The notes: a model not told the origin generated them from the letters alone. DNA of 64,000 nucleotides from Alphaproteobacteria bacterium HGW-Alphaproteobacteria-4 (GCA_002842855.1 PHEE01000011.1:95624-159623), one strand, 5' to 3'; positions 39,617-48,594 are shown, counted from the stretch's first letter. A program made the numbers and translations.

Positions 39617-40117
39617 ATGCCAGCCAAGCGTATTATCCTTGCCCTCTCGGTGCTGCTTGCCAATGCAGTGCTTGCCGCGCCAGCGGTATTTGCGCAGCAG
39701 GTCAGCTTTGGCGGCATCCGCGCCGATACCGCTGCCCCGGTCGAGATCAGCGCCGATAGCCTGACCATCGATCAGGCCGACGGCAGCGCCGTGTTTGCGG
39801 GCAACGTTGTGGTGTCGCAAGGCGATATGCGGCTGTCGGCGGCACTGGTGCGGGTGGAATACGGCGCGGGCGGCCAGCGCGAAATTACCCGGCTGCTGGC
39901 CAGTGGTGGCGTTATTCTGGCCACTGGTGCCGATGCCGCGCAGGCCGAAGCCGCCGAATACACGATTGCGTCGGGGTCGGTCCTGTTGACCGGTAACGTG
40001 CTTCTGACGCAGGGCGGAAACGTGCTTTCGGGGCAACGCCTGACAGTCAACCTGACCACCGGCAACGCCACGGTCGAAGGCCGCGTGCAAACGACACTTC
40101 AGCCCGGAGGCAACTGA
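39617..40117 (+). CDS. lptA: LPS export periplasmic protein LptA
   Basis: A 166-residue secreted protein. The signal peptide (ALSVLLANAVLAAPAVFA-QQ) is followed by the OstA-like fold: VEISADSLTIDQADGSAVFA, GNVVVSQGDMRLSA, GNVLLTQGGNVLSGQRLTVN, the strand repeats that stack head to tail to carry LPS. The stop shares a base with lptB (TGATG). Short for the family but complete in its repeats. Confidence 0.9.
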   Translation: MPAKRIILALSVLLANAVLAAPAVFAQQVSFGGIRADTAAPVEISADSLTIDQADGSAVFAGNVVVSQGDMRLSAALVRVEYGAGGQREITRLLASGGVILATGADAAQAEAAEYTIASGSVLLTGNVLLTQGGNVLSGQRLTVNLTTGNATVEGRVQTTLQPGGN

Positions 40118-40887
40118 TGCGGCAGCGCCGCACGTCTGCGCAGGGTGCCGCCGCGCCGGAGCCTGCGGGGCTGGTCGTCAGTGGCCTGCGCAAATCCTAT
40201 CGCCGCAAGCCGGTGCTGCGCGATGTTGCGCTGACGCTTTCGCAAGGCGAGGTTGTGGCGTTGCTCGGCCCCAACGGGTCTGGCAAGACCACCTGCTTTT
40301 ACGCCATTGCCGGATTGATCCTGCCGGACGCCGGGCAAATCATGCTTGATGGCCGCGATGTGACCGGCCTGCCGATGTATCGGCGCGCGCAGCTTGGCAT
40401 CGGCTATCTGCCGCAAGAGGCCTCGATTTTTCGCGGCCTTTCGGTTGAAGACAACATTCTGGCCGTGCTCGAAATTGTTGAGCGCCAGCGCCACAAGCAG
40501 CGCGAGCGGCTGGAGGAATTGCTGGGCGATTTCTCGATCGAGCATCTGCGCCACGCCCCCGCCGTGGCGCTTTCGGGCGGCGAGCGGCGGCGGGTGGAAA
40601 TTGCCCGCTGTCTGGCCGCCAACCCGCGCTTTTTGCTGCTTGACGAACCCTTCGCCGGGGTTGACCCGATTTCGGTGGGGGATATCCGCGCGCTGGTTCA
40701 CGATCTGCGCGAGCGTGGAATCGGGGTTTTGATCACCGACCATAACGTGCGCGAAACGCTTGAAATCGTTGACCGCGCCTACATTCTGCACGATGGCGCC
40801 GTGTTGATGAGCGGCACCGCCGACGAGGTCGTGCGCGATGAAAATGTGCGCCGGGTCTATCTTGGGCACGGCTTCCGCATAACGTGA
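40117..40887 (+). CDS. lptB: LPS export ABC ATPase LptB
   Basis: A 256-residue ATPase. Walker A is GPNGSGKTTCFYAIAG, the Q-loop is LPQEASIFRGLSVEDNI (LptB-typical), the signature is LSGGERRRVEIARCLA, Walker B FLLLDEPFAGVDPIS, and switch His in ITDHNVRETLEIVDRAY. It powers extraction of LPS from the inner membrane with LptFG, which are elsewhere. In many proteobacteria rpoN follows lptB; here hpf comes next after a 241-base spacer. Confidence 0.95.
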   Translation: MRQRRTSAQGAAAPEPAGLVVSGLRKSYRRKPVLRDVALTLSQGEVVALLGPNGSGKTTCFYAIAGLILPDAGQIMLDGRDVTGLPMYRRAQLGIGYLPQEASIFRGLSVEDNILAVLEIVERQRHKQRERLEELLGDFSIEHLRHAPAVALSGGERRRVEIARCLAANPRFLLLDEPFAGVDPISVGDIRALVHDLRERGIGVLITDHNVRETLEIVDRAYILHDGAVLMSGTADEVVRDENVRRVYLGHGFRIT

Positions 40888-41128
40888 TGCGCATTTTCGC
40901 CGTCGCCCCGATAGCGCAAGCACGTAGCCGTTGACAAAAGCCCGGCCCTTGGCGCCAAATGGGGTCAAATGCATGACCATCGCCCACTCTCACGAGCGAC
41001 GTCACCTGAAGCCCCCGCAGTCAGGGCCACTGTTCCGGCTTGCGGCGCGGGCCACCCCCCGAAATTAACCGAACCGCAACCACGGCCATGTTCGGCTGGG
41101 GCCGGTTCATACACCCGAAGGAGAAGCC

Positions 41129-41704
41129 ATGCGGTATCAGATCAGCGGCAAGCAGCTCGACATAGGTGAGGCGCTGCAATCCCATGTGAAAACCGAGTTG
41201 AACGAGACGCTGGACAAATATTCCCAGCGCCCCACCGACGCCACCGTGGTGTTCTCGCGCGCGGCGCATGAATTTCTGTGCGAAATCTCGGTGCATCTCT
41301 CGACCGGGCTGACCGCCGCCGCCAAAGGCACGGGGTCCGAGGTCTATGCAGCTTTCGAGTCATGCCGCGAACATCTCGACAAACAGTTGCGCCGCTACAA
41401 GCGCCGCCTGAAAGACCATGTCCGCAACCGACCCGATCCTGTTGAATTCGGCGCGGCGGGGATGTATGTGCTCGCGGCAGACGGTGGCAACGGGGATTCG
41501 GAACCCGAAAGCCTCGCGCCGGTGATCATCGCTGAAATGCAGGCCCAGGTGCCGACGCTTTCGGTGGGTGAGGCGGTGATGCAGATGGAGATTGCAGGTT
41601 CACCCATGCTGGTGTTCCGCAATGAGAAACATGGCGGTGTGAATGTGGTGCACCGCCGCGACGACGGTAACGTGGGCTGGATCGACCCGCGTAACATCAA
41701 ATAG
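41129..41704 (+). CDS. hpf: Ribosome hibernation-promoting factor, long form
   Basis: A 191-residue two-domain protein. Residues 1-100 are the S30AE domain (MRYQISGKQLDIGEALQSHV, FSRAAHEFLCEISVHL), which binds the 30S decoding site; residues about 130-190 are the ribosome-dimerisation domain (MQMEIAGSPMLVFRNEKHGG, VHRRDDGNVGWIDP). This long form makes 100S ribosomes in stationary phase. AAGGAG lies 6 bases before the ATG. A TTGACA hexamer sits at 40931 in the upstream gap with no clear -10. Confidence 0.94.
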   Translation: MRYQISGKQLDIGEALQSHVKTELNETLDKYSQRPTDATVVFSRAAHEFLCEISVHLSTGLTAAAKGTGSEVYAAFESCREHLDKQLRRYKRRLKDHVRNRPDPVEFGAAGMYVLAADGGNGDSEPESLAPVIIAEMQAQVPTLSVGEAVMQMEIAGSPMLVFRNEKHGGVNVVHRRDDGNVGWIDPRNIK

Positions 41705-41737
41705 GCGCCTGCCGCAGGGCGCGGGAAAGTAAGGCCA

Positions 41738-42202
41738 ATGCAGCTTTCAGACCTGCTCGGGGCAGATGCCGTCAAGGTTTTTGCCCATGTCACGAGTAAG
41801 AAGCGCCTGTTTCAGGATCTCGCCGAGATCGCGCAGCAGGCTTATGGGCTCAATGCCTCCGACACGCTGGACGCGCTGCAAGACCGCGAAAGCCTTGGGC
41901 CGACCGGCGTGGGCCATGGCGTGGCACTGCCGCACGCACGGCTGCACGGGCTGAACCGGGTGGTGGGCGTGTTTGTGCGGCTCGAAAGGCCGCTCGAATT
42001 TGATGCAGTTGACCGCCAACCGGTCGATCTGGTGTTTGCGCTGTTCGCGCCCAAGGATTCGGGGGTTGAACACCTCAAGGCGCTGGCGCTGGTGTCACGC
42101 ACCATGCGCAACACCGAAATCTGCACCAAGCTGCGCGCCAACACCGCGCCCACCGCGCTGCACGCCCTGCTGACCGAGGCGGTCGGTACGCAGGCGGCCT
42201 AA
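41738..42202 (+). CDS. ptsN: Nitrogen-PTS EIIA component
   Basis: A 154-residue EIIA-Ntr protein. The phosphorylated His is in VALPHARL near residue 67, with the flanking GPTGVGHG. It receives phosphate from NPr and usually regulates potassium transport, stress responses and carbon storage rather than sugar uptake. The hpf-ptsN order after lptB is conserved in many proteobacteria. It ends with a 4-base convergent overlap with the sulfotransferase gene. Confidence 0.93.
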   Translation: MQLSDLLGADAVKVFAHVTSKKRLFQDLAEIAQQAYGLNASDTLDALQDRESLGPTGVGHGVALPHARLHGLNRVVGVFVRLERPLEFDAVDRQPVDLVFALFAPKDSGVEHLKALALVSRTMRNTEICTKLRANTAPTALHALLTEAVGTQAA

Positions 42203-43602
42203 GCGGCCCAGTCGCCAAAGCCAAAGCTCATGTAATCGCGCGGGTAGGCCTCGCGCACTGCGGCCTCCATCTCGGCGTCGTAGATCTTGGCCAGTGTCAC
42301 ACCGCCGGCCTTTGCCTCGGGCGGCAGCGCCGGGCAGGGCAGCCCCACCGATGCCGCCAGATGCGCGAGGTCTTCGGTGAGCCGCTCTTCGCGGCAAAGC
42401 ATGTCGGGCGGGGCGAAATTGCCAAAACCCTGAATCACCGCGTATTGGCTGGCCCAAAGCTGGTCGATCCGCACCGAGGTCTGGCCGTTCAAGTTGGCCT
42501 TGAGAAACCTCAGGAACGCCATGAAGGCGCTGCGTTGCGCAAGCGCGCTCATCTTGGCGGCCTCGGCAACCGGCGGCAGCGGCACCTCGTAAAGCGTGCG
42601 CAACACCTCGCGAATTTCGCCATAGCGCCCCGGCACGATCGCCTCGCCAAAGGCCGACCATGCGCGCGCCAGCGGGTGACGCAGGACGGTAAAGCTGCGG
42701 TGGCCGGGGTGCCCGCGCTTCCATTGGCGCAAGGATTTCTGCGTGAAATCTTCGGTCAGCCCACCGCCGAACCCCTCCAGCCAGCCGCGCACCCGCGCCT
42801 CTGGCCCGGTCTTAAGCGGTAGATAGAGCAGCGGCGCGCCCTTTGCGGCCACAAAGCCCGGCACATTCGGCCCCCGGCGCGGTTCAAAATTGGGCGTGCG
42901 TGACAGGTTGAACCAGTCGATCCGCGCCAGCGCCGCTTCCATCTCGGGGAAATTGCGCACCTTTTGCGCCATCTCCTCGGGGTTTTGCACGATCAGCGCC
43001 TGCGAAACCGCGCTCACCCCTTCGGGGAACCCCAGAAACCGCGCCATGCCGTTCAGCACATCCAGATTCTGGATATCTTCGTAATCAACATAAAAGGCCG
43101 TCTGCCCACTGGTCTGCAAGGCGCGCAGCAGCTTGACCTGAAACTCTTGCAAGGGCGCCAGAAACGCCTCGAATTCGGCGGGCTTGAACGGCGCCTTGAA
43201 GGCGCGCCGGTCGCGCACGTCGGTCAGCCGCCAGCGGTCAGTGTTATAGGCGATCTTCAGGCTGATGTAGCTTTCGACCGGGTTGCGGGTGAGAATGATC
43301 TTGGCGCAGCGCGGATCGGCGAGCACGGGTTCCAGCACGCGCGGGTCGTGGTCGTGAAAGTAGCGAAACCCGTTCAGCCCCTCGGCCTCGCGGATCCGGG
43401 TCAGCAGGCCGATCGGTTCGGCGGTGCGCTCGGCCAGTGTAACGCCCAACAGTTCGGTCAGCTTGGGGTCGCCCAGATGCACCGGGTTGAATGCCTCGCC
43501 GTGGCAGCAGAGCCCCTTGATCTGGTTCAGGCTCGCCTCAAGCAGGTTCGATCCGGTGCGCATTTCGGCAAAGATCACGAATGTGTCGAAAGGGCGGGTC
43601 AT
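42199..43602 (-). CDS. Tandem-domain sulfotransferase
   Basis: A 467-residue cytosolic protein with two sulfotransferase-like halves. The N-terminal half has a PAPS 5'-phosphosulfate loop (FVIFAEMRTGSNLLEASL, residues 8-25) and a 3'-phosphate motif (IILTRNPVESYISLKIAY, about residue 103). The second half begins near residue 250 with a degenerate loop (LLYLPLKTGPEARV) and repeats a 3'-phosphate motif (FTVLRHPLARAWSAF, about residue 305). Sulfate from PAPS would be moved to a carbohydrate acceptor. Neighbouring glycosyltransferases point to a surface glycan. Which half is active is unknown. Confidence 0.82.
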   Translation of the reverse strand: MTRPFDTFVIFAEMRTGSNLLEASLNQIKGLCCHGEAFNPVHLGDPKLTELLGVTLAERTAEPIGLLTRIREAEGLNGFRYFHDHDPRVLEPVLADPRCAKIILTRNPVESYISLKIAYNTDRWRLTDVRDRRAFKAPFKPAEFEAFLAPLQEFQVKLLRALQTSGQTAFYVDYEDIQNLDVLNGMARFLGFPEGVSAVSQALIVQNPEEMAQKVRNFPEMEAALARIDWFNLSRTPNFEPRRGPNVPGFVAAKGAPLLYLPLKTGPEARVRGWLEGFGGGLTEDFTQKSLRQWKRGHPGHRSFTVLRHPLARAWSAFGEAIVPGRYGEIREVLRTLYEVPLPPVAEAAKMSALAQRSAFMAFLRFLKANLNGQTSVRIDQLWASQYAVIQGFGNFAPPDMLCREERLTEDLAHLAASVGLPCPALPPEAKAGGVTLAKIYDAEMEAAVREAYPRDYMSFGFGDWAA

Positions 43603-43614
43603 CGCACGCGGGCC

Positions 43615-45312
43615 TTATCTGACAATGTAGGGGCGGCTATGGTGGGCAATGGCAGACTGCGGGCCGTCATCAACCGGAAAATCGCCCATCAGCCGCGGCT
43701 GCATGCCCTGATTCTTGAGGTTCTGCAAAAACTGGCCAAAGCCTGTAAGGTCCACCAGTCGCGGCACTTCGGTCAGCCGCCGGGTCGAGCGCGGGCTGAT
43801 TTCGTCGATGATGGTTTGCATCAGCTCCATCGGGTTCTCGATGAAATCCGCCATCGTCCAGATCCGCACCCGCGCCTTGACATACATCGAGCGCAGAATG
43901 CCGATCTGATCGAGCTCGATCTTTTGCAGCCGCGCCGCCTCGCGCCGGGTAACCGCGAAACTGTCGCTGGCGCGAAACAGCGGCACCGCCCAGGCGCCAC
44001 TGATCACCGAAATCTGCGCGTTTGGGTCGGTGGCGAGGAACCAGTTGCAGGCTTGGTTGTCGCGCGGGCTGAACTGAAAACACTGCCGCTCGCCGCGGCT
44101 GTTCCAGATCAGGCTGGTCAGGAAGGCTTGCGGGTTATAGTCGCGCAGGCGCGCGCTGTCGGTCAGGCAGCCCGCAAAGTGTGTCTCATTGCCTGCAAAC
44201 TCCGCCCGTTCGGGGGCAAACAGGTGGCCGTGCACCCGCGCGCCCGCGTATTTTGCCAGCCAGCCCTCGAAGTTTTCAAACAGATCGGTAAAACCCTGAA
44301 ACACCGAATACGGCGCCGAGGTCTTGCCGTTTTCGCGGTCGCGGTGCGGAAACCGGCTTTGCATGTAAAGGCCGGGCCGCCCGGTTGTGCGCCGCTCGAC
44401 CGCCTTGGAAAACAGCCGGTCGATCTTGACCGGGTCGGGCTCGGCGGTGGCATCAATCGGGGTTCGCTGCGCAAGGAAATTGGCATAAAGCCGGTCAGCG
44501 CGCGGCCAGATCTTGCGCGCCACAAAGCAGTTTGACCGGCGCAGCAATTGCAGATGGTCATCATAGAACAGGTGCGGTTTGCCCTGATAGTCGAACTTCG
44601 AAAGCGTCAGCGAGCGGCTTTCGACATTGGTCGAATACAGCCGTGTCAGGGTCTGAAAATAGCTCTCGTCGGGGATCCACACCTTTGCGAAGTAATCGTC
44701 GTGGGTCCGCCGTTCGGGGTCTTGCAGAATGGATGCCAGCGTGCGGCGGCTCAGACACCACCACTGGCTGCCCATGTGCGGCACCAGGCCTGGGGGCACT
44801 TTGCGGCGGATCTTGAAGCGGCGCTGAAACTCCACATAACGGTCGAATAGCCTGCGCCGACGTTTCCAGCTGAACGGGAAATGCAGCGTAAAGCGTTCTT
44901 CATCCAGCCCGCCAATGGTCCAGCCCACATCGGCGGTGGTGACGCTTTCGATGAAATCGGTGTGCGGGCGCGCCGCCAGATAGGCGGCAAGGTCTTGCAC
45001 CGGGCGCAGCGGCAGGCACGACCCGGAGGCAAGGAACACATGCCCCACATCGCCGTGCCGCGCCAGCATCTGCTCGGCACCCGCCTGCGCCGCCGCGACC
45101 AGCGACCAGGTGCCCCATTCGCATTTGAACCGCCGCGAAAAGCTGACGTTGGCAAGGTCGGCCAAGCCGCGTTCGAACCTGGTGTAACTCAGCGCATCCA
45201 CCCGGCGGTCGACGTGAATCACCACCGGTGCGCCACCCTCGGCCCAAAACCGCGCCACCTGTGCGGCGCGGTCAAGTGCCGTGTGGCACATCATGACAAA
45301 GCCAACGGTCAC
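43615..45312 (-). CDS. GT14-type glycosyltransferase with DUF5928-like C-terminus
   Basis: A 565-residue protein. Residues 1-280 resemble core-2/beta-1,6-GlcNAc or xylosyltransferase family 14: GFVMMCHTALDRAAQVARFW, VVIHVDRRVDA, FLASGSCLPLRPVQDLAAYL and IPDESYFQTL. The C-terminal 280 residues (from about YMQSRFPHRDRENGKTSAPY) have no catalytic motif I recognise and match the DUF5928 region seen in roseobacter homologues. It lies 12 bases upstream of the sulfotransferase gene in the same three-gene run. It probably adds a branch sugar to a surface glycan. Confidence 0.78.
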   Translation of the reverse strand: MTVGFVMMCHTALDRAAQVARFWAEGGAPVVIHVDRRVDALSYTRFERGLADLANVSFSRRFKCEWGTWSLVAAAQAGAEQMLARHGDVGHVFLASGSCLPLRPVQDLAAYLAARPHTDFIESVTTADVGWTIGGLDEERFTLHFPFSWKRRRRLFDRYVEFQRRFKIRRKVPPGLVPHMGSQWWCLSRRTLASILQDPERRTHDDYFAKVWIPDESYFQTLTRLYSTNVESRSLTLSKFDYQGKPHLFYDDHLQLLRRSNCFVARKIWPRADRLYANFLAQRTPIDATAEPDPVKIDRLFSKAVERRTTGRPGLYMQSRFPHRDRENGKTSAPYSVFQGFTDLFENFEGWLAKYAGARVHGHLFAPERAEFAGNETHFAGCLTDSARLRDYNPQAFLTSLIWNSRGERQCFQFSPRDNQACNWFLATDPNAQISVISGAWAVPLFRASDSFAVTRREAARLQKIELDQIGILRSMYVKARVRIWTMADFIENPMELMQTIIDEISPRSTRRLTEVPRLVDLTGFGQFLQNLKNQGMQPRLMGDFPVDDGPQSAIAHHSRPYIVR

Positions 45313-45322
45313 GCGCGCGCCC

Positions 45323-46333
45323 TCATGCCCAGTTGCCCTTCGACATCAACCCCAGTATCTCCAGCTGCCGCCAGTTGATGTATTTTTCGCTCCATTTGCA
45401 CCACAGGTCGGGTTCTGACGAAAGCTGTTCCGAATAGGCGATATATTCGCGCGAACCCGCGAAATGCTCGCGCCGCTCCAGCTCTTCGGCGACCTTGGCG
45501 GTCAGCGGCGAAATGAATTTGGCGTGCAGCAGGCAACCCGAAACCTTTTCTCCACCCCAATCGTCATAGACCATGTTCAGCCCGCGCGGCAGCAACATGT
45601 GTGTCGATGAGACATAGGCATAGCGCCGTTGCCATTTCACCAGCGGAATCTTGTTCAGCGATGGCCCGCTGTAGGGGTTATCGGCAAAGAACATCCGCGC
45701 CCGTGGCCCGCCCTGAATCCAGAGGTTGTTGAAATACCAGTTGCGCGAGATCGTGTAGTTGCCGCTGTCGAACCATTGCGCAATTTCCAGCGGGTTCTGC
45801 CCCTCGCGGTAGGGCTGCGCGTCGATCGGCCCCTTGGGGTACATGTCCAGCAGCATCGCAGGAAAGCTGCGGATGTCGTAGGTATCCAGCCAGTCGGTCA
45901 GCGCGCGAATGGGGCGCGTGTCGCTGAACGGATAGACAAGGAATTCGTCGGGGTCGACGGTCAGCGTCCAGTGGTTGTGGCCATAGCGCAGCAACAGCCA
46001 GTTCATCCAGTCCATGCCATAGCGCGCGGCCTTGTAGCTGGCCCCGGTGTGCCAGAGCGAGACATCCTTTTGCTCGGCCAGATATTCACGGGTGCCATCG
46101 TCGCTGTCGTTGTCGACAATCAGAAAGTGGTTGATCCCCATCTCGCGGTAATAGCGCAGGAAATAGGGCAGCCGCACCCGCTCGTTGCGCAGGGTGGAAA
46201 ACAGCAAGATATCGTCGGGTTTGATCGCCTCGGTCCGCTTGGCAACCACACTCAGCGCGCGGCGTTTGCGCACCGCTCGCAGCAACAGCCGCCTGCGTTT
46301 CAGACGCAGGCGATATGATTGCGCGAAACCCAA
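45323..46333 (-). CDS. Family-2-like glycosyltransferase (paralogue A)
   Basis: A 336-residue protein of the Glyco_tranf_2_4 type. After a basic N-terminus (LRLKRRRLLLRAVRKRR) come LFSTLRNERVRLPYFLRYYR, INHFLIVDNDSDDGTREYL and the metal-binding DPDEF in HWTLTVDPDEFLVYPF. The central block WHTGASYKAARYG and the block DTRPIRALTDWLD are nearly the same in the gene at 46549-47580. Cytoplasmic or peripherally membrane-bound; donor and acceptor unknown. Starts a run with the GT14 and sulfotransferase genes. Confidence 0.82.
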   Translation of the reverse strand: MGFAQSYRLRLKRRRLLLRAVRKRRALSVVAKRTEAIKPDDILLFSTLRNERVRLPYFLRYYREMGINHFLIVDNDSDDGTREYLAEQKDVSLWHTGASYKAARYGMDWMNWLLLRYGHNHWTLTVDPDEFLVYPFSDTRPIRALTDWLDTYDIRSFPAMLLDMYPKGPIDAQPYREGQNPLEIAQWFDSGNYTISRNWYFNNLWIQGGPRARMFFADNPYSGPSLNKIPLVKWQRRYAYVSSTHMLLPRGLNMVYDDWGGEKVSGCLLHAKFISPLTAKVAEELERREHFAGSREYIAYSEQLSSEPDLWCKWSEKYINWRQLEILGLMSKGNWA

Positions 46334-46385
46334 ACCCGTGTCCCTGCCTTACCTTTGCCCCTTTGGTGCCCGCCATTCTGGCCCC

Positions 46386-46421
46386 GTTATACTTAACAAC
46401 CCGCCTATCATGATATGGCGG
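46386..46421 (-). promoter_or_regulatory. Promoter and palindromic element upstream of glycosyltransferase A
   Basis: On the minus strand TATAAC (rc of 46386-46391) is a good -10 hexamer 55 bases before the start at 46333. Just upstream a near-perfect palindrome, CCGCC-TATCATGATA-T-GGCGG (46401-46421), with the self-complementary TATCATGATA core, overlaps the -35 zone, which has no TTGACA. This suggests regulator-dependent transcription. Confidence 0.4.
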
Positions 46422-46548
46422 AATGGTCGGGGTTTTGCCGTGCAGCACCAATAGCGTTATCTGGCGAGACTATCCGTTCGCGCACAAGTCGTAAACACCT
46501 GTATTCCATGAAGAAACAAAATTGCAAATGCTGCGGCTGCCGCGCAAC

Positions 46549-47580
46549 TCAGGCCCAATCAACCGCTGGCATCAGCCCAAGTGCGACAAGTTGTCGCCAT
46601 CCCGCGTATTCGCATGCACCCTCATGCCAGAGGTCGGGGTTGGAAATCAGCCCGTCGTAATAGGCCTCAAAGGCCTCGGCGTCGCCAAAATGCTCGCGCC
46701 GCGCCTTTTCCTCGCGCGACTTGTCGATGATCGTGTGCAGGAACTTGCTGTGCAACAGCACGCCAGCGGCAATCGGCCGACCGCCTGCGTCGTGCATCTG
46801 GTTCAATTCGCGCGGCATCAGCGAATGGGTCGAGTTTACATAGGCATAACGACGGTTCCACCTGACCAGCGGGATCTTGTTCAGCGTCGGCGCCCGGCGC
46901 GGCTCACTGGCAAAGAACATGCGCGCCCGCGCCCCGCCCTGCACCCAGAGGCAGCGCAGAAGCGGTTTCATCAACACGGTGTAATTATCGGCATCAAACC
47001 AGCGCAGAATGGCGAACGGATCATCACCCGGCGCATAGGTCTGCGCATCAAGTGGCCCCTTGGGGAACATGTCCAGCATCAGCGCGCCAAACACCGGGCG
47101 GCCCCGTGCATCAAGCCAGTCGGTCAGCGCGCGCAAGGGCCGGGTGTCGTGGTCAGGGTAAATGAACGCCTCATCGGCGTCGAGCGTCAGGCACCAGTGG
47201 CCGTGGCCATAGTGCATCAGCAGCCAGGTGACCCAATCGAGGCCAAAACGCGCGGCCTTGTAGCTGGCCCCGGTGTGCCAGACCGAGCAATCGGGCTGCG
47301 CGGCCAGGTAGTCGCGCGTGCCATCGTCGCTTGCGTTATCGACGAACAGGAAATGCTGCACCCCCAGCGCGCGGTGATGCATGAGGAACCACGGCAGCCG
47401 CACCACCTCGTTGCGCACGCAGGCAAAGGCCAGAATGTCGTCGCGCCTGATCTGCGCCGTGCGGTCTGTCACCACGCCCAGCCGGTGGCGCGACCGGAAT
47501 GACCGCCAAAGCAGCCGCTGCCGCTTAAGCCGCAGCCGCAGCCGCACCCGCAGCGCCCTGATCTTTTGCCGCAAGGGCAT
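46549..47580 (-). CDS. Family-2-like glycosyltransferase (paralogue B)
   Basis: A 343-residue protein starting at 47580. It matches the same family as the neighbouring 45323-46333 gene across its whole length, with blocks WHTGASYKAARFG, HDTRPLRALTDWLD and RYAYVNSTHSLMPRELN in the same order and DADEA as the metal motif. The pair looks like an old tandem duplication that has since diverged. It follows galE by 22 bases on the same strand, so it probably belongs to the galU-galE transcript. Acceptor unknown. Confidence 0.82.
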   Translation of the reverse strand: MPLRQKIRALRVRLRLRLKRQRLLWRSFRSRHRLGVVTDRTAQIRRDDILAFACVRNEVVRLPWFLMHHRALGVQHFLFVDNASDDGTRDYLAAQPDCSVWHTGASYKAARFGLDWVTWLLMHYGHGHWCLTLDADEAFIYPDHDTRPLRALTDWLDARGRPVFGALMLDMFPKGPLDAQTYAPGDDPFAILRWFDADNYTVLMKPLLRCLWVQGGARARMFFASEPRRAPTLNKIPLVRWNRRYAYVNSTHSLMPRELNQMHDAGGRPIAAGVLLHSKFLHTIIDKSREEKARREHFGDAEAFEAYYDGLISNPDLWHEGACEYAGWRQLVALGLMPAVDWA

Positions 47581-47602
47581 GCCCACACCGCACTTTCCCG
47601 GC

Positions 47603-48589
47603 CTATTGCGAATAGTGCCCGTTCTGCATCCAGCGCCAGGCATCGGCAATCATTTCGGGCATGGTTGAGCGGGTTGGCCGCCAGCCCAGCTCGGCCACTG
47701 CCCGCGCCGAGCCTGAAACCAGCGCCACCGCATCACCCTGCCTGCGCGGCCCTTGTGTAACCGGCACGGCGCGGTTGGTCACGCCTCGTGCCGCCTCGAT
47801 CACCTCATTCACGCTAAAGCCGGTGCCGGTGCCAAGGCAGAACACCCGGCTGCCCTTGCCTGCCTCCAGCCATGCCAGCCCCAGCACATGCGCCTCGGCC
47901 AGATCCATCACATGCACATAATCGCGGATGCAGGTGCCGTCGCGGGTGGGGTAATCGGAGCCAAACACCGTCAGCGCCCCGCGCCGCCCGTCAATCGCCT
48001 CGAGCAGCAGCGGCACCAGATGCGTTTCGGGGCGGTGAAACTCGCCCACCTCGGCGTCGGGGTCGGCGCCGGCGACGTTGAAATAGCGGAATATCACGCT
48101 GCGCAGGCCATGCGCCGCGCCGAAATCGCGCAGCATGTTCTCGATCGCCAGTTTCGACGCGCCATAGGCATTCAGCGGCGCTTGCGGCGTGTTTTCATCC
48201 AGCAACACGCCGTCGTGGTCGCCATAGGTTGCGCAGGTTGATGAGAACACGAAATCAAGGCACCCCGCCGCCACCGCCGCCTCGATCAGCGTCAGCGACG
48301 AAAGCACGTTGTGGCGCCAGTAGCGGCCCGGTTCGGCCATCGCCTCGCCGACCTGGCTGAGCGCCGCGAAATGCATTACCGCGACCGGCTGCCAACGCGC
48401 AAACACGGCATCCAGCCGCGCCCGGTCGGCCAATTCGCCCTGCTCAAAGGGTCCGAACTTCACCGCGTCGCGCCAGCCGGTAATCAGGTTGTCATAGGTC
48501 ACCGGCACATAACCCGCGCGTGCCAGCACCTTGCAGGCGTGCGCGCCAATGTAGCCTGCGCCGCCGGTGACCAGAACGTGCCTTGCCAT
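47603..48589 (-). CDS. galE: UDP-glucose 4-epimerase
   Basis: A 328-residue extended SDR enzyme interconverting UDP-glucose and UDP-galactose. The NAD loop is VTGGAGYIGAHACKVL, the catalytic set includes FSSTCATYGDHDG and YGASK, and substrate-binding FRYFNVAGADPDAEVGE and DGTCIRDYVHVMDLAEAH are all standard. It starts 5 bases after galU, and supplies UDP-galactose to the adjacent glycosyltransferases. Confidence 0.95.
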   Translation of the reverse strand: MARHVLVTGGAGYIGAHACKVLARAGYVPVTYDNLITGWRDAVKFGPFEQGELADRARLDAVFARWQPVAVMHFAALSQVGEAMAEPGRYWRHNVLSSLTLIEAAVAAGCLDFVFSSTCATYGDHDGVLLDENTPQAPLNAYGASKLAIENMLRDFGAAHGLRSVIFRYFNVAGADPDAEVGEFHRPETHLVPLLLEAIDGRRGALTVFGSDYPTRDGTCIRDYVHVMDLAEAHVLGLAWLEAGKGSRVFCLGTGTGFSVNEVIEAARGVTNRAVPVTQGPRRQGDAVALVSGSARAVAELGWRPTRSTMPEMIADAWRWMQNGHYSQ

Positions 48590-48594
48590 CCGCC

